Positions 18,801-26,093 of a stretch of 64,000 bases of DNA are shown here, in pieces. Position numbers and translations under genes: made by a program. The stretch is from NCBI RefSeq assembly GCF_003668555.1, contig NZ_RCWN01000002.1, positions 90,123 through 154,122 of the forward strand, written 5' to 3'. The notes beneath the pieces were generated by a model that saw only the letters and a list, made by a program, of their open reading frames with translations, was not told the DNA's origin and did no database searches. This DNA is from Notoacmeibacter ruber (GTDB taxonomy: Bacteria > Pseudomonadota > Alphaproteobacteria > Rhizobiales > Rhizobiaceae). Positions within the stretch are counted from its first letter, which is position 1; each line of letters opens with the position of its first letter.

Positions 18801-20414
18801 CCATCCGGTCATATCGTCAATTTCGGCCGCGATGCGAATGGTAACATCGCCAATGTCGACTTTAAAGAATCGTCGGCGGGTCCTGTTGTCGGTCTCGCCT
18901 GGTGGGTGAGTCACACCCCATTCGGCCCTCGCCGTGGCTTGTTGCACGGAAACGAGCTTGTCGATTGGCGAACCTACGATGGGGATAGGCAGCTTGCCAG
19001 GCAGACCCTGACCGACGAGACCGTGACACCGGCGAACGTTCTGCTGGATCGATCCTATGCTTACCAGCACAACCGCAATCTCACCGCGATCACCGATAAT
19101 CTGGATAGCGGACAGAGCGAAATCTACTGGTATACGCCCAATGGCTTCCTGCAAAATGCTGACGGACCTTGGGGCAGCCTCATTTTCTACGTGGACGGGG
19201 CCGGCAACCGAACGCACCGCATATCCACCGTCAATGGTGTAACGACGACCATAGCCTTCGGCATACCGTTCGATTCCAACCGCCTCGACGGCGTCATCAC
19301 GGATGGCACGCCAACCCGGACCATTACCTCGGACGCGGCAGGCAACATCGTCTCAGATGCCGATCTTACCGCCGGCGTTACCCGCAGCTATGATTACAAC
19401 GCTCCCGGCCAGCTCGCCTCGGTCAGCACCGGCGGTTCACTGGCCGGGCAATACAGCTACGACTACCTCTCGCGCCTGACAGTGCGCACCCTACCCGCCA
19501 GTGGCACGACACTACATTACATCCACGATCTCGATGGCAACATCATCGCCGAATATGATGCATCGGGAACAGTGCTCCGCGAATATGTCTGGCTCGACGA
19601 GCGTCCTCTGGCAGTCGTCGCTGATGCGGGCAGCGCAGCGCCATCGATCTGGCATGTTCATACCGACCATCTCCAACGGCCGGTGATGATGACGGACGAT
19701 ACACGAGCCGTCGTTTGGCAAGCGACGTGGCTGCCATTTGGCGGAGCCCATTCGATCACCGGATCGGCCAGCCTCGACCGTCGTTTCCCGGGGCAGTGGT
19801 TTCAGCTTGAGTCAGGTCTTTTCGACAATTGGCACCGCCATTACGATCCAACCACCGGTCGCTACCTGCAGCCCGATCCGATCGGTATGCCCGATGGGCC
19901 CAATAGATGGGCGTACGCCATGAACAGCCCGTTGCAGTTCACTGATCCCAACGGTTTGTTTGCTCCTATAGCAATTGTCGGCGTATGCAGTGCCGGGGGC
20001 TGCGAGATCGGAGCAGCAGCGTTATTGGCTGCGTTTTGGTACGGGATAAATAGCCATCCCCTTCCGGTAGAAATTACCCCGCCCCGGCCGCAAGATATGA
20101 CCCCGCTAGAAGAACGACAGTATGATAAATATTGTGCGGGAACGGATGATCCCTGTCAGGCGCTGAAGGCTGCAGTCAACCAAGCAATTGGTCAAGCACG
20201 CATTAAGATGAATGCGATGTTGCGCGATGAAGGTGGATTGTTTCTCAAGGCGGGCAAGCCGGGTTGGATTACCCATGCGGCCGACATGGCTGGACGATTG
20301 AATGCAATACGAGCAATGATATCGCTGGGACAGAAAATGGGCTGTGATATGAGTGAGGAAGCGAAGATGGCTGCAGACTTGGTAATTCCGGCAAGGCCGG
20401 CGAGACCGCAATGA
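15813..20414 (+). CDS. secreted Rhs/YD-repeat protein with variable C-terminal tip
   Basis: A 1533-residue protein. Residues 1-36 form a Sec signal peptide (HALLFIALTFVCVAPHSASA then a likely cut after SASAA). Residues about 40-150 are Cys-rich. From about residue 150 it has the Rhs N-terminal region (NPVVGNPIILSTGTKYHSVT) and then many YD repeats (for example YDYDSTGRLISKTE, YDYDAAGNISKITRPNG, YDYLSRLTVRTLP). The Rhs core ends at about residues 1323-1382 with YDPTTGRYLQPDPIGMPDGP and FTDPNGL. The last 150 residues are unlike the core, which is where polymorphic toxin domains sit. They hold a hydrophobic stretch, then an Ala/Met-rich helix region, GWITHAADMAGRLNAIRAMI, a GCDMS element and a Pro-rich end. 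I cannot name the toxin activity. The gene overlaps the next gene by 4 bp. Confidence 0.88.
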   Translation: MRSGIKSSCLRLAQWHALLFIALTFVCVAPHSASAAGTGVRGWGWNGSYYATAKEACYAQWKWAGMDNGRSRFIGALDRTDTPFYKRCEWTRYQYLCGQEGGSGSCGTVIPVSVHYSCAYGYVRKFPYACVKEADYRPERPVCRIANGGRLNPVVGNPIILSTGTKYHSVTDFASSDGKLVIARTYRSNPLGRNKSARNLPLGLARGWQFNFAMELQLGTFSGSPSSPNANVTLIAPDGSAYDFKLNSDGEWVGDTASGPASPDYSITHVGSLPADLSQIKSSSSDWAVAGSDDRLWTLKTFAHVNTPNRYDVARPLTAEEKGGYTWTYEYDPDDHRLLTITDSYSRTVSFDWSYFYTTTLSGISGALPYPEAISEIELPDGTKVAYDFDPPPATSAPSTSAIERLVGVEWRDSSDAVVNSETYHYENADYPFALTGITDHRNIRVATYTYDGRGRATATAGASGSDAYIVTYGSSGSLDTRTVTNPLGKEAIYNFAHSGSTAFFTRFAGVDGQASANCAASDTDFTYDSRNFIATVSDEEGRVTSYVRDGLGRPLQITEATGTADQRVTTVTWHGVFNVPVSVERPGLTTTYDYDSTGRLISKTETDTTTHTAPYATSGQSRTWTYTYAANDQVATIDGPLSGSGDTVSYTYGTDGYAATFTNEVGHVYTILSRNGRGQPTEVEGPNGVTRELAYDAIGRLVSDVLDPGGLGATTSYDYDAAGNISKITRPNGAFLSLSYDGNDRLTEIANNSGETISYDYDAMGNVTLSETRNANSDLYFTQSKSYDELGRLLTILRAGSAQWSFGYDKVDNLISTTDPNDNVAARTYDNLDRLAAFEDERDSTTTWNYGTTENPISTTDPHAVTTTYVRNGWGEAIQETSNDIGTVVYTRDENGEIVSRTDARNVTTNLTRDGSGRVLAVDYPGETGSNVTYTYDTGTNGIGQLTAVTDAAGTLTREYDALGRVVQETRVIGARTYVTAFRWDDAGKLTEITYPSGHIVNFGRDANGNIANVDFKESSAGPVVGLAWWVSHTPFGPRRGLLHGNELVDWRTYDGDRQLARQTLTDETVTPANVLLDRSYAYQHNRNLTAITDNLDSGQSEIYWYTPNGFLQNADGPWGSLIFYVDGAGNRTHRISTVNGVTTTIAFGIPFDSNRLDGVITDGTPTRTITSDAAGNIVSDADLTAGVTRSYDYNAPGQLASVSTGGSLAGQYSYDYLSRLTVRTLPASGTTLHYIHDLDGNIIAEYDASGTVLREYVWLDERPLAVVADAGSAAPSIWHVHTDHLQRPVMMTDDTRAVVWQATWLPFGGAHSITGSASLDRRFPGQWFQLESGLFDNWHRHYDPTTGRYLQPDPIGMPDGPNRWAYAMNSPLQFTDPNGLFAPIAIVGVCSAGGCEIGAAALLAAFWYGINSHPLPVEITPPRPQDMTPLEERQYDKYCAGTDDPCQALKAAVNQAIGQARIKMNAMLRDEGGLFLKAGKPGWITHAADMAGRLNAIRAMISLGQKMGCDMSEEAKMAADLVIPARPARPQ

Positions 20415-20758
20415 CAGATTTTTTGGCCGGAAAACATACAGTATATATCGACTTCTCCTTATTCTATGAGAATGTAGCGTTTGGATATGTATCTGGCAAT
20501 ATTGAATTGATAATCATACCGCAAATCGGTGATAGCTTTTCATTTAATTTTACGGGCATCGAATTGCCATCCGATGTACCAAATTCACTTTTTTTAAAGG
20601 TAACAAATAGAATAATACCACTCGTAGACGATGATATTATTTCAATATCTCTGGATGACGCCTGGCTTTCATCTGAAAAGGAAGCCAGATACACGATCGA
20701 AGCATTGGAAAAGAAGTACAATTTGTTCGGCAATATCTACGACGTAAGTTCGACGTAG
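20411..20758 (+). CDS. candidate immunity protein for the Rhs C-terminal tip
   Basis: A 115-residue acidic protein (starts MTDFLAGKHTVYIDFSLFYE) with no signal peptide. It is much richer in A and T than its neighbours, which is common for recently exchanged immunity genes. The ATGA overlap with the Rhs stop gives strict coupling, the usual arrangement for toxin and cognate immunity protein. No family is recognised; an alternating strand pattern (NIELIIIPQIGDSFSFNFTG) suggests a mainly beta fold. Immunity function is inferred from position only. Confidence 0.6.
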   Translation: MTDFLAGKHTVYIDFSLFYENVAFGYVSGNIELIIIPQIGDSFSFNFTGIELPSDVPNSLFLKVTNRIIPLVDDDIISISLDDAWLSSEKEARYTIEALEKKYNLFGNIYDVSST

Positions 20759-20912
20759 TTGGCCACTGGTCGCATCTCTTAATCGGCGCGATTCGCCGTA
20801 CTCGCGATATTCTTTCGCTCAAGCCATCCGCCTCGGACCTAGCCGCCGAAAGCGCTTGAAATAGCCCTGTTGACAAAGCAGGCCACGAGAATGCACTCAA
20901 CGTGTCATTGGG

Positions 20913-20946
20913 AAGGACCGCGTCCGGCAGAGGCCGACCGGTCCTT
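20913..20946. terminator. hairpin with T-rich tail
   Basis: Arms AAGGACCG and CGGTCCTT flank an 18-base loop that can form a small inner GC stem; TTCTCGTTT follows. This resembles an intrinsic terminator and lies in the 332-bp gap between the immunity gene and the phage tail gene, which otherwise holds nothing I recognise. Confidence 0.5.
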
Positions 20947-21090
20947 TTCTCGTTTCGAGACCAACGTCTATTCAGCCCGCTGCGGACGGCACCCCGCTGC
21001 GTGGCGGATGCGGCCCTGTCCGGCCACGCGCCGTCCGCTCAGTCCTCCAGCAGGGCGGGCGGCGCTCTTTCTTTCCCGCGGGGTGACATC

Positions 21091-21447
21091 ATGGCGACGC
21101 TGAGCCTGGTCATTCGCGGAGATGGCATCCCGCGCTTCGAAAAAGCTGTCGAAACGCTTGGCAGCAGGGCCAAGGCCACCCGCGCCTTTCGCCGTGGTCT
21201 CAACCGCGTCAACGCCACAGCTTTTACCCGCACGAAGCGGGCACTGGCGCCGCAGGTCGGCTTGTCTCAGGGCAAGCTTGTCCGCCTTGGCGCGATGAAG
21301 AAAGTCGGCGCGCGGGGCACGAACCTCGAAGCGAAGATCGTATCGCACGGCAATATCCCGGCAAAGGCCGGTGATGAGGTCGGCTTGCGGGTTCAGCCGC
21401 GGAACGTGCATCTGTTCGCGCAAGCCGGAGTGGCCATGGCCATCTAG
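21091..21447 (+). CDS. phage minor tail protein Z-like, probably truncated
   Basis: A 118-residue basic protein starting MATLSLVIRGDGIPRFEKAV and continuing with FRRGLNRVNATAFTRTKRAL and GLSQGKLVRLG. The run of Arg/Thr-rich helix followed by a VGLSQGKL element resembles the N-terminal half of minor tail protein Z. Full proteins of that type are near 190 residues, so this is likely a remnant of a Mu- or lambda-like prophage. No other tail gene is present beside it. Confidence 0.55.
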   Translation: MATLSLVIRGDGIPRFEKAVETLGSRAKATRAFRRGLNRVNATAFTRTKRALAPQVGLSQGKLVRLGAMKKVGARGTNLEAKIVSHGNIPAKAGDEVGLRVQPRNVHLFAQAGVAMAI

Positions 21448-21577
21448 GACAATGGCCTCAACCGCCGCGAACCGGCTTTGCTTCTACGCCGCCACCACTC
21501 TCAGGCTGCAAGTCCGGACGAACCTGATCGATCGCGACGCGGAAGAGACCCGTCGGCTCAATAAACAACATGGTCCG

Positions 21578-22159
21578 TCACCCCTCGGATCGTGCCGCCT
21601 TGGTGGCGTGCCCCCACCAGGTGATCTCGTCCAGCAAGTCATTTGCACTGGGCAGGATCGCCGGCTCAATTTCCGTCATCGGCTGCCGCTGGTGCACCAC
21701 CTTCACGTACTCGCCGCCGCCGATATGTACGGCTGCCCGTACCGGGACCATCTGCAGCTCGACCGCGATGACCCGGGCGTTCTGGATCGCGAAGGCGCCC
21801 CCGACAGAGCCGTAGCCGACGAAGCCGATGGGCTTGCGGTTCCATTCCAAGTAAGCTTGGTCGAAGGCATTCTTCATGGCGCCGGTCAGCGAGCGGTTGT
21901 ATTCGGCCATGGCGACGATGTAGCCATCGAAATCACCAATCTTCTTCTGCCAGGCGATGGCGCGTGGGTCTTCGCTCGGCAGGATGCGGTTGGTCATCTT
22001 TTCATTAAAGAAAGGCAGGTCGTAGTCCCGCAGATCGACCACCTCGATGTCCAGTTCTTCGCGTTCGCGCGCGATCCCTGCGATCCACTCCGCGGCGACC
22101 GGTCCAAATCGTGTATCGCGCGTGCTGCTGATAATGACGGCGATCCTGAGCTTTGCCAT
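21578..22159 (-). CDS. NADPH-dependent FMN reductase
   Basis: A 193-residue flavodoxin-fold reductase. The FMN phosphate-binding loop is IISSTRDTRFGPVAAEWI near the N-terminus, and the second signature is AEYNRSLTGAMKNAFDQAYL with KPIGFVGYGSVGG. The start at 22159 has AAAGGA six bases upstream; earlier in-frame codons lie in the shared promoter. It is divergent from a MarR regulator gene with 94 bp between, a common pairing for redox or xenobiotic-responsive reductases. Confidence 0.92.
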   Translation of the reverse strand: MAKLRIAVIISSTRDTRFGPVAAEWIAGIAREREELDIEVVDLRDYDLPFFNEKMTNRILPSEDPRAIAWQKKIGDFDGYIVAMAEYNRSLTGAMKNAFDQAYLEWNRKPIGFVGYGSVGGAFAIQNARVIAVELQMVPVRAAVHIGGGEYVKVVHQRQPMTEIEPAILPSANDLLDEITWWGHATKAARSEG

Positions 22160-22205
22160 GGCGTATCCTTTCTGATTGCGATCAAGGGTTGAACGCTTGT
22201 GGACC

Positions 22206-22217
22206 CACATATATGTG
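22206..22217. promoter_or_regulatory. perfect 12-bp palindrome, candidate MarR operator
   Basis: CACATATATGTG lies between the divergent FMN reductase and marR-type genes, 46 bp from the first start and 36 bp from the second. MarR proteins bind short palindromes in such intergenic spaces. A looser pair CGCTTG / CAAGCG flanks it at 22194 and 22232. Confidence 0.6.
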
Positions 22218-22253
22218 TGCGCATGCATGTTCAAGCGCTTGGATTTAGGCTTC

Positions 22254-22751
22254 ATGGTTGGTCCGGATCAACACAGTTATGAGGGATGTGTTCGAGCCTA
22301 TACCGGGCTCGCGGATGCAGCCGATGCTGTGACACGGCACCTGCAAGAGGCGCTGGCCCAGGGCCCGGGTCTGAGCATCGTGGAGTTCGACGCCCTTCTG
22401 ACTATCGGCAACGATCTGGCGGGGCGGATAGGCCTGTCCGAGGTATCCAGGAATGTGCGTCTCAGCCAGTCGGCGCTCAGTCGCCTTGTTGATCGGCTGG
22501 TCCGGCGGGGTCTGCTGCGCCGCGTCGCATTCGGATCGGACCGTCGCAGCGTAGGGATCGAGATCACTGCCATGGGTCGCGCGCTGCTGAATGAGGCGGT
22601 GCCGGTCCATGCGGAATGCATCCGCGCGTCCCTGCTCGACCGGCTGACGGTGGAGGAGCGGACCGCCCTGAAATCCATTCTTCTGAAGATCGCCCCGAAG
22701 TCTCAGGAGCAGGACAGATGGATACCGATCCCCGAAACGACGCAGGACTGA
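22254..22751 (+). CDS. MarR-family regulator
   Basis: A 165-residue winged-helix repressor. The recognition region reads FDALLTIGNDLAGRIGLSEV, RLSQSALSRLVDRLVRRGLL and the wing FGSDRRSVGIEITAMGRALL. The start at 22254 avoids translating the operator; ATG 22227 in the same frame is an alternative and would add nine residues. Neither has a strong ribosome site. It probably controls the divergent FMN reductase. Confidence 0.88.
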   Translation: MVGPDQHSYEGCVRAYTGLADAADAVTRHLQEALAQGPGLSIVEFDALLTIGNDLAGRIGLSEVSRNVRLSQSALSRLVDRLVRRGLLRRVAFGSDRRSVGIEITAMGRALLNEAVPVHAECIRASLLDRLTVEERTALKSILLKIAPKSQEQDRWIPIPETTQD

Positions 22752-22989
22752 GGCGATCCTAGACTTGGGCAGCGGCAGTTCTCGCTGGATAGACGTGACG
22801 TGGATGACGACGAGCCTTTACCGATCACCCGTCTTGCCAGTGTTCAAGGATTGCGTCGAACCAGCGTCAGTCGCCGAGATGATAGACGGTCTCGCGATGC
22901 GGCCCGACGTGGCGCTCGCTCCGGCCTTGCGGCCAAACCCGATCGCACGAGATAGCTCGCGGCAGTTGATCGGGTAAAACTGCCGGTCT

Positions 22990-23625
22990 TCACGCCGGAT
23001 CGGCATCAGCCCCCTCCCCGGCTTGCAGCGCCTCGCCCGACGCAATCTTTTTATAACTGTCGCGGGCGCGCGTGATGGTGAGACGGCTGACGCCATAATC
23101 GCGGGCGAGCCTTGTGATCGAGGCGCCGTCCTGAAGCTTGGCGACGACGGCCCGTTTTTGATCGGCGGTAAGACGAGGCGGACGGCCAAGGATCTTACCC
23201 TCGGACTTCGCACGGACGAGGCCGGCCTGGGTGCGCTCGATGAGAAGATCACGCTCGAACTCAGCGACGGCGTTGATGACGCCCATGGTCATGCGGCCTG
23301 CCGGGCTAGTCAGATCGACACCGCCGAGGGCCAGACAATGAACCTTGATGCCCAGCTCGTCGAGCTGGTCGACGGTCTTGCGCACATCCATGGCGTTGCG
23401 GCCCAGCCGATCGAGCTTGGTGACGACGAGGATGTCGCCCCCTTCCAGCCGGTCGACCAGTCTGGCAAAGCCCGGCCGCTCGGAGGCCGCGATCGAACCG
23501 GAGATGATCTCGGTGACGATGCGCCGTGGCTGGACCTGAAACCCGGCAGCGCGGATTTCACCGAGTTGGTTCTCGGTGGTCTGCTCGATGGTCGAGACAC
23601 GGGCATAGGCAAAAATGCGAGACAT
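22990..23625 (-). CDS. serine recombinase (resolvase/invertase family)
   Basis: A 211-residue small serine recombinase. The catalytic Ser is in [20 protein letters not shown]. Other active-site elements are [24 protein letters not shown] residues before [16 protein letters not shown] (the DRLGR motif) and [19 protein letters not shown]. The C-terminal DNA-binding domain is [20 protein letters not shown] followed by [20 protein letters not shown]. The start at 23625 gives the canonical N-terminus. No transposase accompanies it, so it may be left from a transposon or serve plasmid multimer resolution. Confidence 0.92.
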   Translation of the reverse strand: MSRIFAYARVSTIEQTTENQLGEIRAAGFQVQPRRIVTEIISGSIAASERPGFARLVDRLEGGDILVVTKLDRLGRNAMDVRKTVDQLDELGIKVHCLALGGVDLTSPAGRMTMGVINAVAEFERDLLIERTQAGLVRAKSEGKILGRPPRLTADQKRAVVAKLQDGASITRLARDYGVSRLTITRARDSYKKIASGEALQAGEGADADPA

Positions 23626-23670
23626 GGAGCGCGGCGGACGGCAAAACTGCATCAAAAAGGTGATGAATAC

Positions 23671-23690
23671 TATTGCGCAAGCTCGCAATA
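23671..23690. repeat. inverted repeat upstream of the recombinase, candidate res subsite
   Basis: TATTGCG and CGCAATA pair perfectly around CAAGCT, 46 bp upstream of the recombinase start. Its size suits a binding site for a dimeric recombinase or repressor. The same half-site recurs at 23894-23913. Confidence 0.45.
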
Positions 23691-23893
23691 CCCACAAGCT
23701 ATTTTATGAGCGTTTACGGTAAATGTGCTCAAAAACGGTCGCTTCTGCGCATGGTAAGGAAAGCAGCATCAGGCAAACTGCCGTCTCGGGCCCTTGCGGC
23801 TCGCCTTGTGCCTATTATGAAATCATGAGCAATGAAAGTTTCGTAGCCATATAGAATATATTAGGTCAATGATCAATCTGTGCCATATTATTC

Positions 23894-23913
23894 CGCAATG
23901 GCTATTTATTGCG
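23894..23913. repeat. second TATTGCG/CGCAAT inverted pair
   Basis: CGCAAT and ATTGCG are separated by eight bases, in the opposite order to the 23671 repeat. It lies 82 bp upstream of the antitoxin gene in an AT-rich stretch. The rest of the 369-bp gap between recombinase and antitoxin shows nothing else that I recognise. Confidence 0.4.
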
Positions 23914-23994
23914 TTATGGGGTAATTGTGATCTGAGGTGCTTTTTCGCCTGAACCGCACCATGACTGACGCCGACCCTTCGTGAGGAGAATGGT

Positions 23995-24291
23995 ATGAAA
24001 CTCTACGAATTGCCGATGCAGGAGAATGGCCGCGTCGTATTGCCTGCAGACTTGCGTCGATCCCTGGGCCTCGCCAAAGGCGACAAGGTTCTGATCGAAG
24101 CTGATGGCGATGCGATTACATTGACCACCGCAAAACTCCGCCGCAAACGCGCCCAGCTCATCGCCAAGAAATATGCACGGCCTGGCGTAAGCGTCGTCGA
24201 TCAGTTTCTTGCCGAAAAGCGTATCGAAGCCGAGCAGGAAATCGATCGAATTGAGCCTGGGGGCGAGGCTAACGGAGGTGCCAATTCATGA
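23995..24291 (+). CDS. vapB: AbrB/SpoVT-type antitoxin
   Basis: A 98-residue antitoxin with an N-terminal swapped-hairpin DNA-binding domain (MQENGRVVLPADLRRSLGLA and KGDKVLIEADGDAITLTTAK) and a helical, charged C-terminal tail that would wrap the toxin. A GAGGAGAATGGT ribosome region precedes the ATG. It overlaps the PIN toxin gene by 4 bp. Antitoxins of this class usually repress their own promoter with the toxin. Confidence 0.85.
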   Translation: MKLYELPMQENGRVVLPADLRRSLGLAKGDKVLIEADGDAITLTTAKLRRKRAQLIAKKYARPGVSVVDQFLAEKRIEAEQEIDRIEPGGEANGGANS

Positions 24292-24680
24292 GCGCCTGCG
24301 TCATCGATACATCGGCTATTCTTGCTTACGCATTCGCTGAACGTGGTGCCGCGAAGGTCGAGCGCTGGATCGATGCCGGGGCGGCAGTCTCGACCCTGAC
24401 AGTTCAAGAGGCCATCTCGAAGTTCTGCCAAAGCGGCATGAGCCGATCGGAAGCAGAAGAGCTTATACTTTCTCTAGGGTTGAACGCCGTCGCGCTGGAT
24501 CTCGAACTTGCTTTCGCAGCCGGAGCGATGTTTGCATTCACTAAGCCGTTTGGCCTGAGCCATGGAGACCGCGCCTGTCTTGCGCTGGGACAGAAGCTAG
24601 CTGTTCCAATCGTCACCGCTGACAAAGCCTGGACGAAGGTCGCTGGCCCACTTGAGGTGAAAGTGGAACAGTTTCGCTGA
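24288..24680 (+). CDS. vapC: PIN-domain toxin (VapC-like ribonuclease)
   Basis: A 130-residue PIN domain nuclease. The acidic metal site is visible as Asp in CVIDTSAILAYAF, Glu in TVQEAISKF, Asp in LSHGDRACLALG and Asp in PIVTADKAWTKV, so the toxin looks intact. The size is normal. It is coupled to the antitoxin by an ATGA overlap. Confidence 0.9.
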   Translation: MSACVIDTSAILAYAFAERGAAKVERWIDAGAAVSTLTVQEAISKFCQSGMSRSEAEELILSLGLNAVALDLELAFAAGAMFAFTKPFGLSHGDRACLALGQKLAVPIVTADKAWTKVAGPLEVKVEQFR

Positions 24681-25096
24681 TCCAAGTCGCGCCTACCGAT
24701 CTCCCCACCAGAAAAGGCAGGCGAACGAGCGGCCGAGGGCGCCGGCAGCGGACTGTCGGCTACTGGCGCTGAGACGGCGAAAACTGTCATCGAGCCTATT
24801 CGCTCACGATCAGCCTACTGGACAGCTTGCGGTCCCGCTCCTGCGATCAGTTTAATGACAAAGTGCGATGCCGGACCTTTCCTGGCGGTTGGTCGTAGAC
24901 GGAGCCGTGACCCAAATAGGCGGCGCGATCATGGACGGGGTGAAATCTGCCGGCAGGGCGGAGGAAGTGTCCTGACCTCAACGCGTCGTACACGGTGATA
25001 CGATAGTCAGCCATCGTCTACTATCCGTCATGCAAGCGTCCCAGAACTCGCCATGAATATTGGCAGCCAACAAGTCGAACTCTCACGCGACCTTGA
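24681..25096. other. gap without recognisable gene
   Basis: About 415 bp after the PIN toxin. I see no coding frame with a plausible start and no clear terminator. Confidence 0.5.
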
Positions 25097-25150
25097 TTTT
25101 TACGTGACTTTGAGTATTTACGTAACATAAGCATTTTGCGTAGAGGCATA
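25097..25150 (+). repeat. three 18-bp phased repeats upstream of the unknown two-gene cassette
   Basis: Three 18-base units (25097, 25115, 25133) share the pattern TTTTTACGT / TATTTACGT / ATTTTGCGT at the same offset. The middle unit contains the palindrome TTACGTAA. They end four bases before the ATG at 25155, so a bound protein would block transcription or translation. Candidate autoregulatory operator. Confidence 0.5.
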
Positions 25151-25154
25151 TCCA

Positions 25155-26093
25155 ATGGAATTTCGCTCCCCCACCGCCGCCTTTCAGCAAAACGCGAAGG
25201 CGATGACCTACCTCACGAAGAGCCTGAACAATCCCGATGCAGGCCGTGTGGTGGTTGAGCAACTCATCAGAGAACTCGGCAACGCGGTAGATCATTATCC
25301 TGACTGGCACCCGATCCTGACCGCGCCGCCCCGTAATGGCGCCGGTCACATTGGCTGCCTCTCGCAGCTGGAAACATATGAGGAGCTCGATCACACGACA
25401 GAGTTCGTACGGGGGTTCGTCACCTGCCCCTATTCGGATGGTGGGGCTGACAGGCTCGTGGCGGCAGTCAATCAGGTGCCAGGTCTTTATGCGCATCGCC
25501 TCGATCAGCCGCTTTACGCCGAAAGTGCGCAGCCCGTCGTCGTAGTCGCCAACGCAGTTGAGCTCGAGGCTGATGGCACCATCCGCAGCCGCGACGCCCT
25601 CGCTTGGTTCGCGCAGCAGATGGCGGCAGAAGCGAGCAGTGCCCAAGTGGCCGAGACGTGGTGGAATATTCGATCTAACCTACTTGGCGGCCCGCATGGC
25701 TCGCGATCCTCACTGTTCGTGAACCAGCATACCGGCAGTCACATGCGCAAGATCCTCGAGGCAATGAACGCCAGCGGGATGTTCGGGCCGGTCAAGGAGT
25801 CGTCCCTCGATATGCTGTCGCAGAAGAAGCGGGACGCGATCAGCGAGAACCTGATTCGCGCCGCCGTTTCTGAATGGGAGAATGAAAGGCGCCAGTCCTT
25901 TAAGTTCGAGATGCGCGGGGAAACCTGTCAGGCGTCTATGCGCGATACCTGGGGTGACAATCACGAGCTGTCGGTGCGGGTGCGGATTCGCGAGTTCGAC
26001 CTTGACATCACCGGCTTCTACTATCCCGAGGATCGCAAGATCACGCATTCCGATCCCCGCGGGAAGCGCGAGCTGGCGGAGAAGTTCCTTTGA
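25155..26093 (+). CDS. protein of unknown function, first gene of a two-gene cassette
   Basis: A 312-residue protein without signal peptide or membrane segment. I do not recognise a family. The N-terminal half contains DHYPDWHPILTAPPRNG and CLSQLETYEELDHTTEFVRG. The middle has ETWWNIRSNLLGGPHGSRSS and SHMRKILEAMNASGMFGPVK. The C-terminal part has MRDTWGDNHELSVRVRIREF. The stop overlaps the next gene by 4 bp. It sits between a toxin-antitoxin pair and mobile debris and may work with the HEPN-like partner as a toxin-antitoxin or defence unit. Confidence 0.75.
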   Translation: MEFRSPTAAFQQNAKAMTYLTKSLNNPDAGRVVVEQLIRELGNAVDHYPDWHPILTAPPRNGAGHIGCLSQLETYEELDHTTEFVRGFVTCPYSDGGADRLVAAVNQVPGLYAHRLDQPLYAESAQPVVVVANAVELEADGTIRSRDALAWFAQQMAAEASSAQVAETWWNIRSNLLGGPHGSRSSLFVNQHTGSHMRKILEAMNASGMFGPVKESSLDMLSQKKRDAISENLIRAAVSEWENERRQSFKFEMRGETCQASMRDTWGDNHELSVRVRIREFDLDITGFYYPEDRKITHSDPRGKRELAEKFL

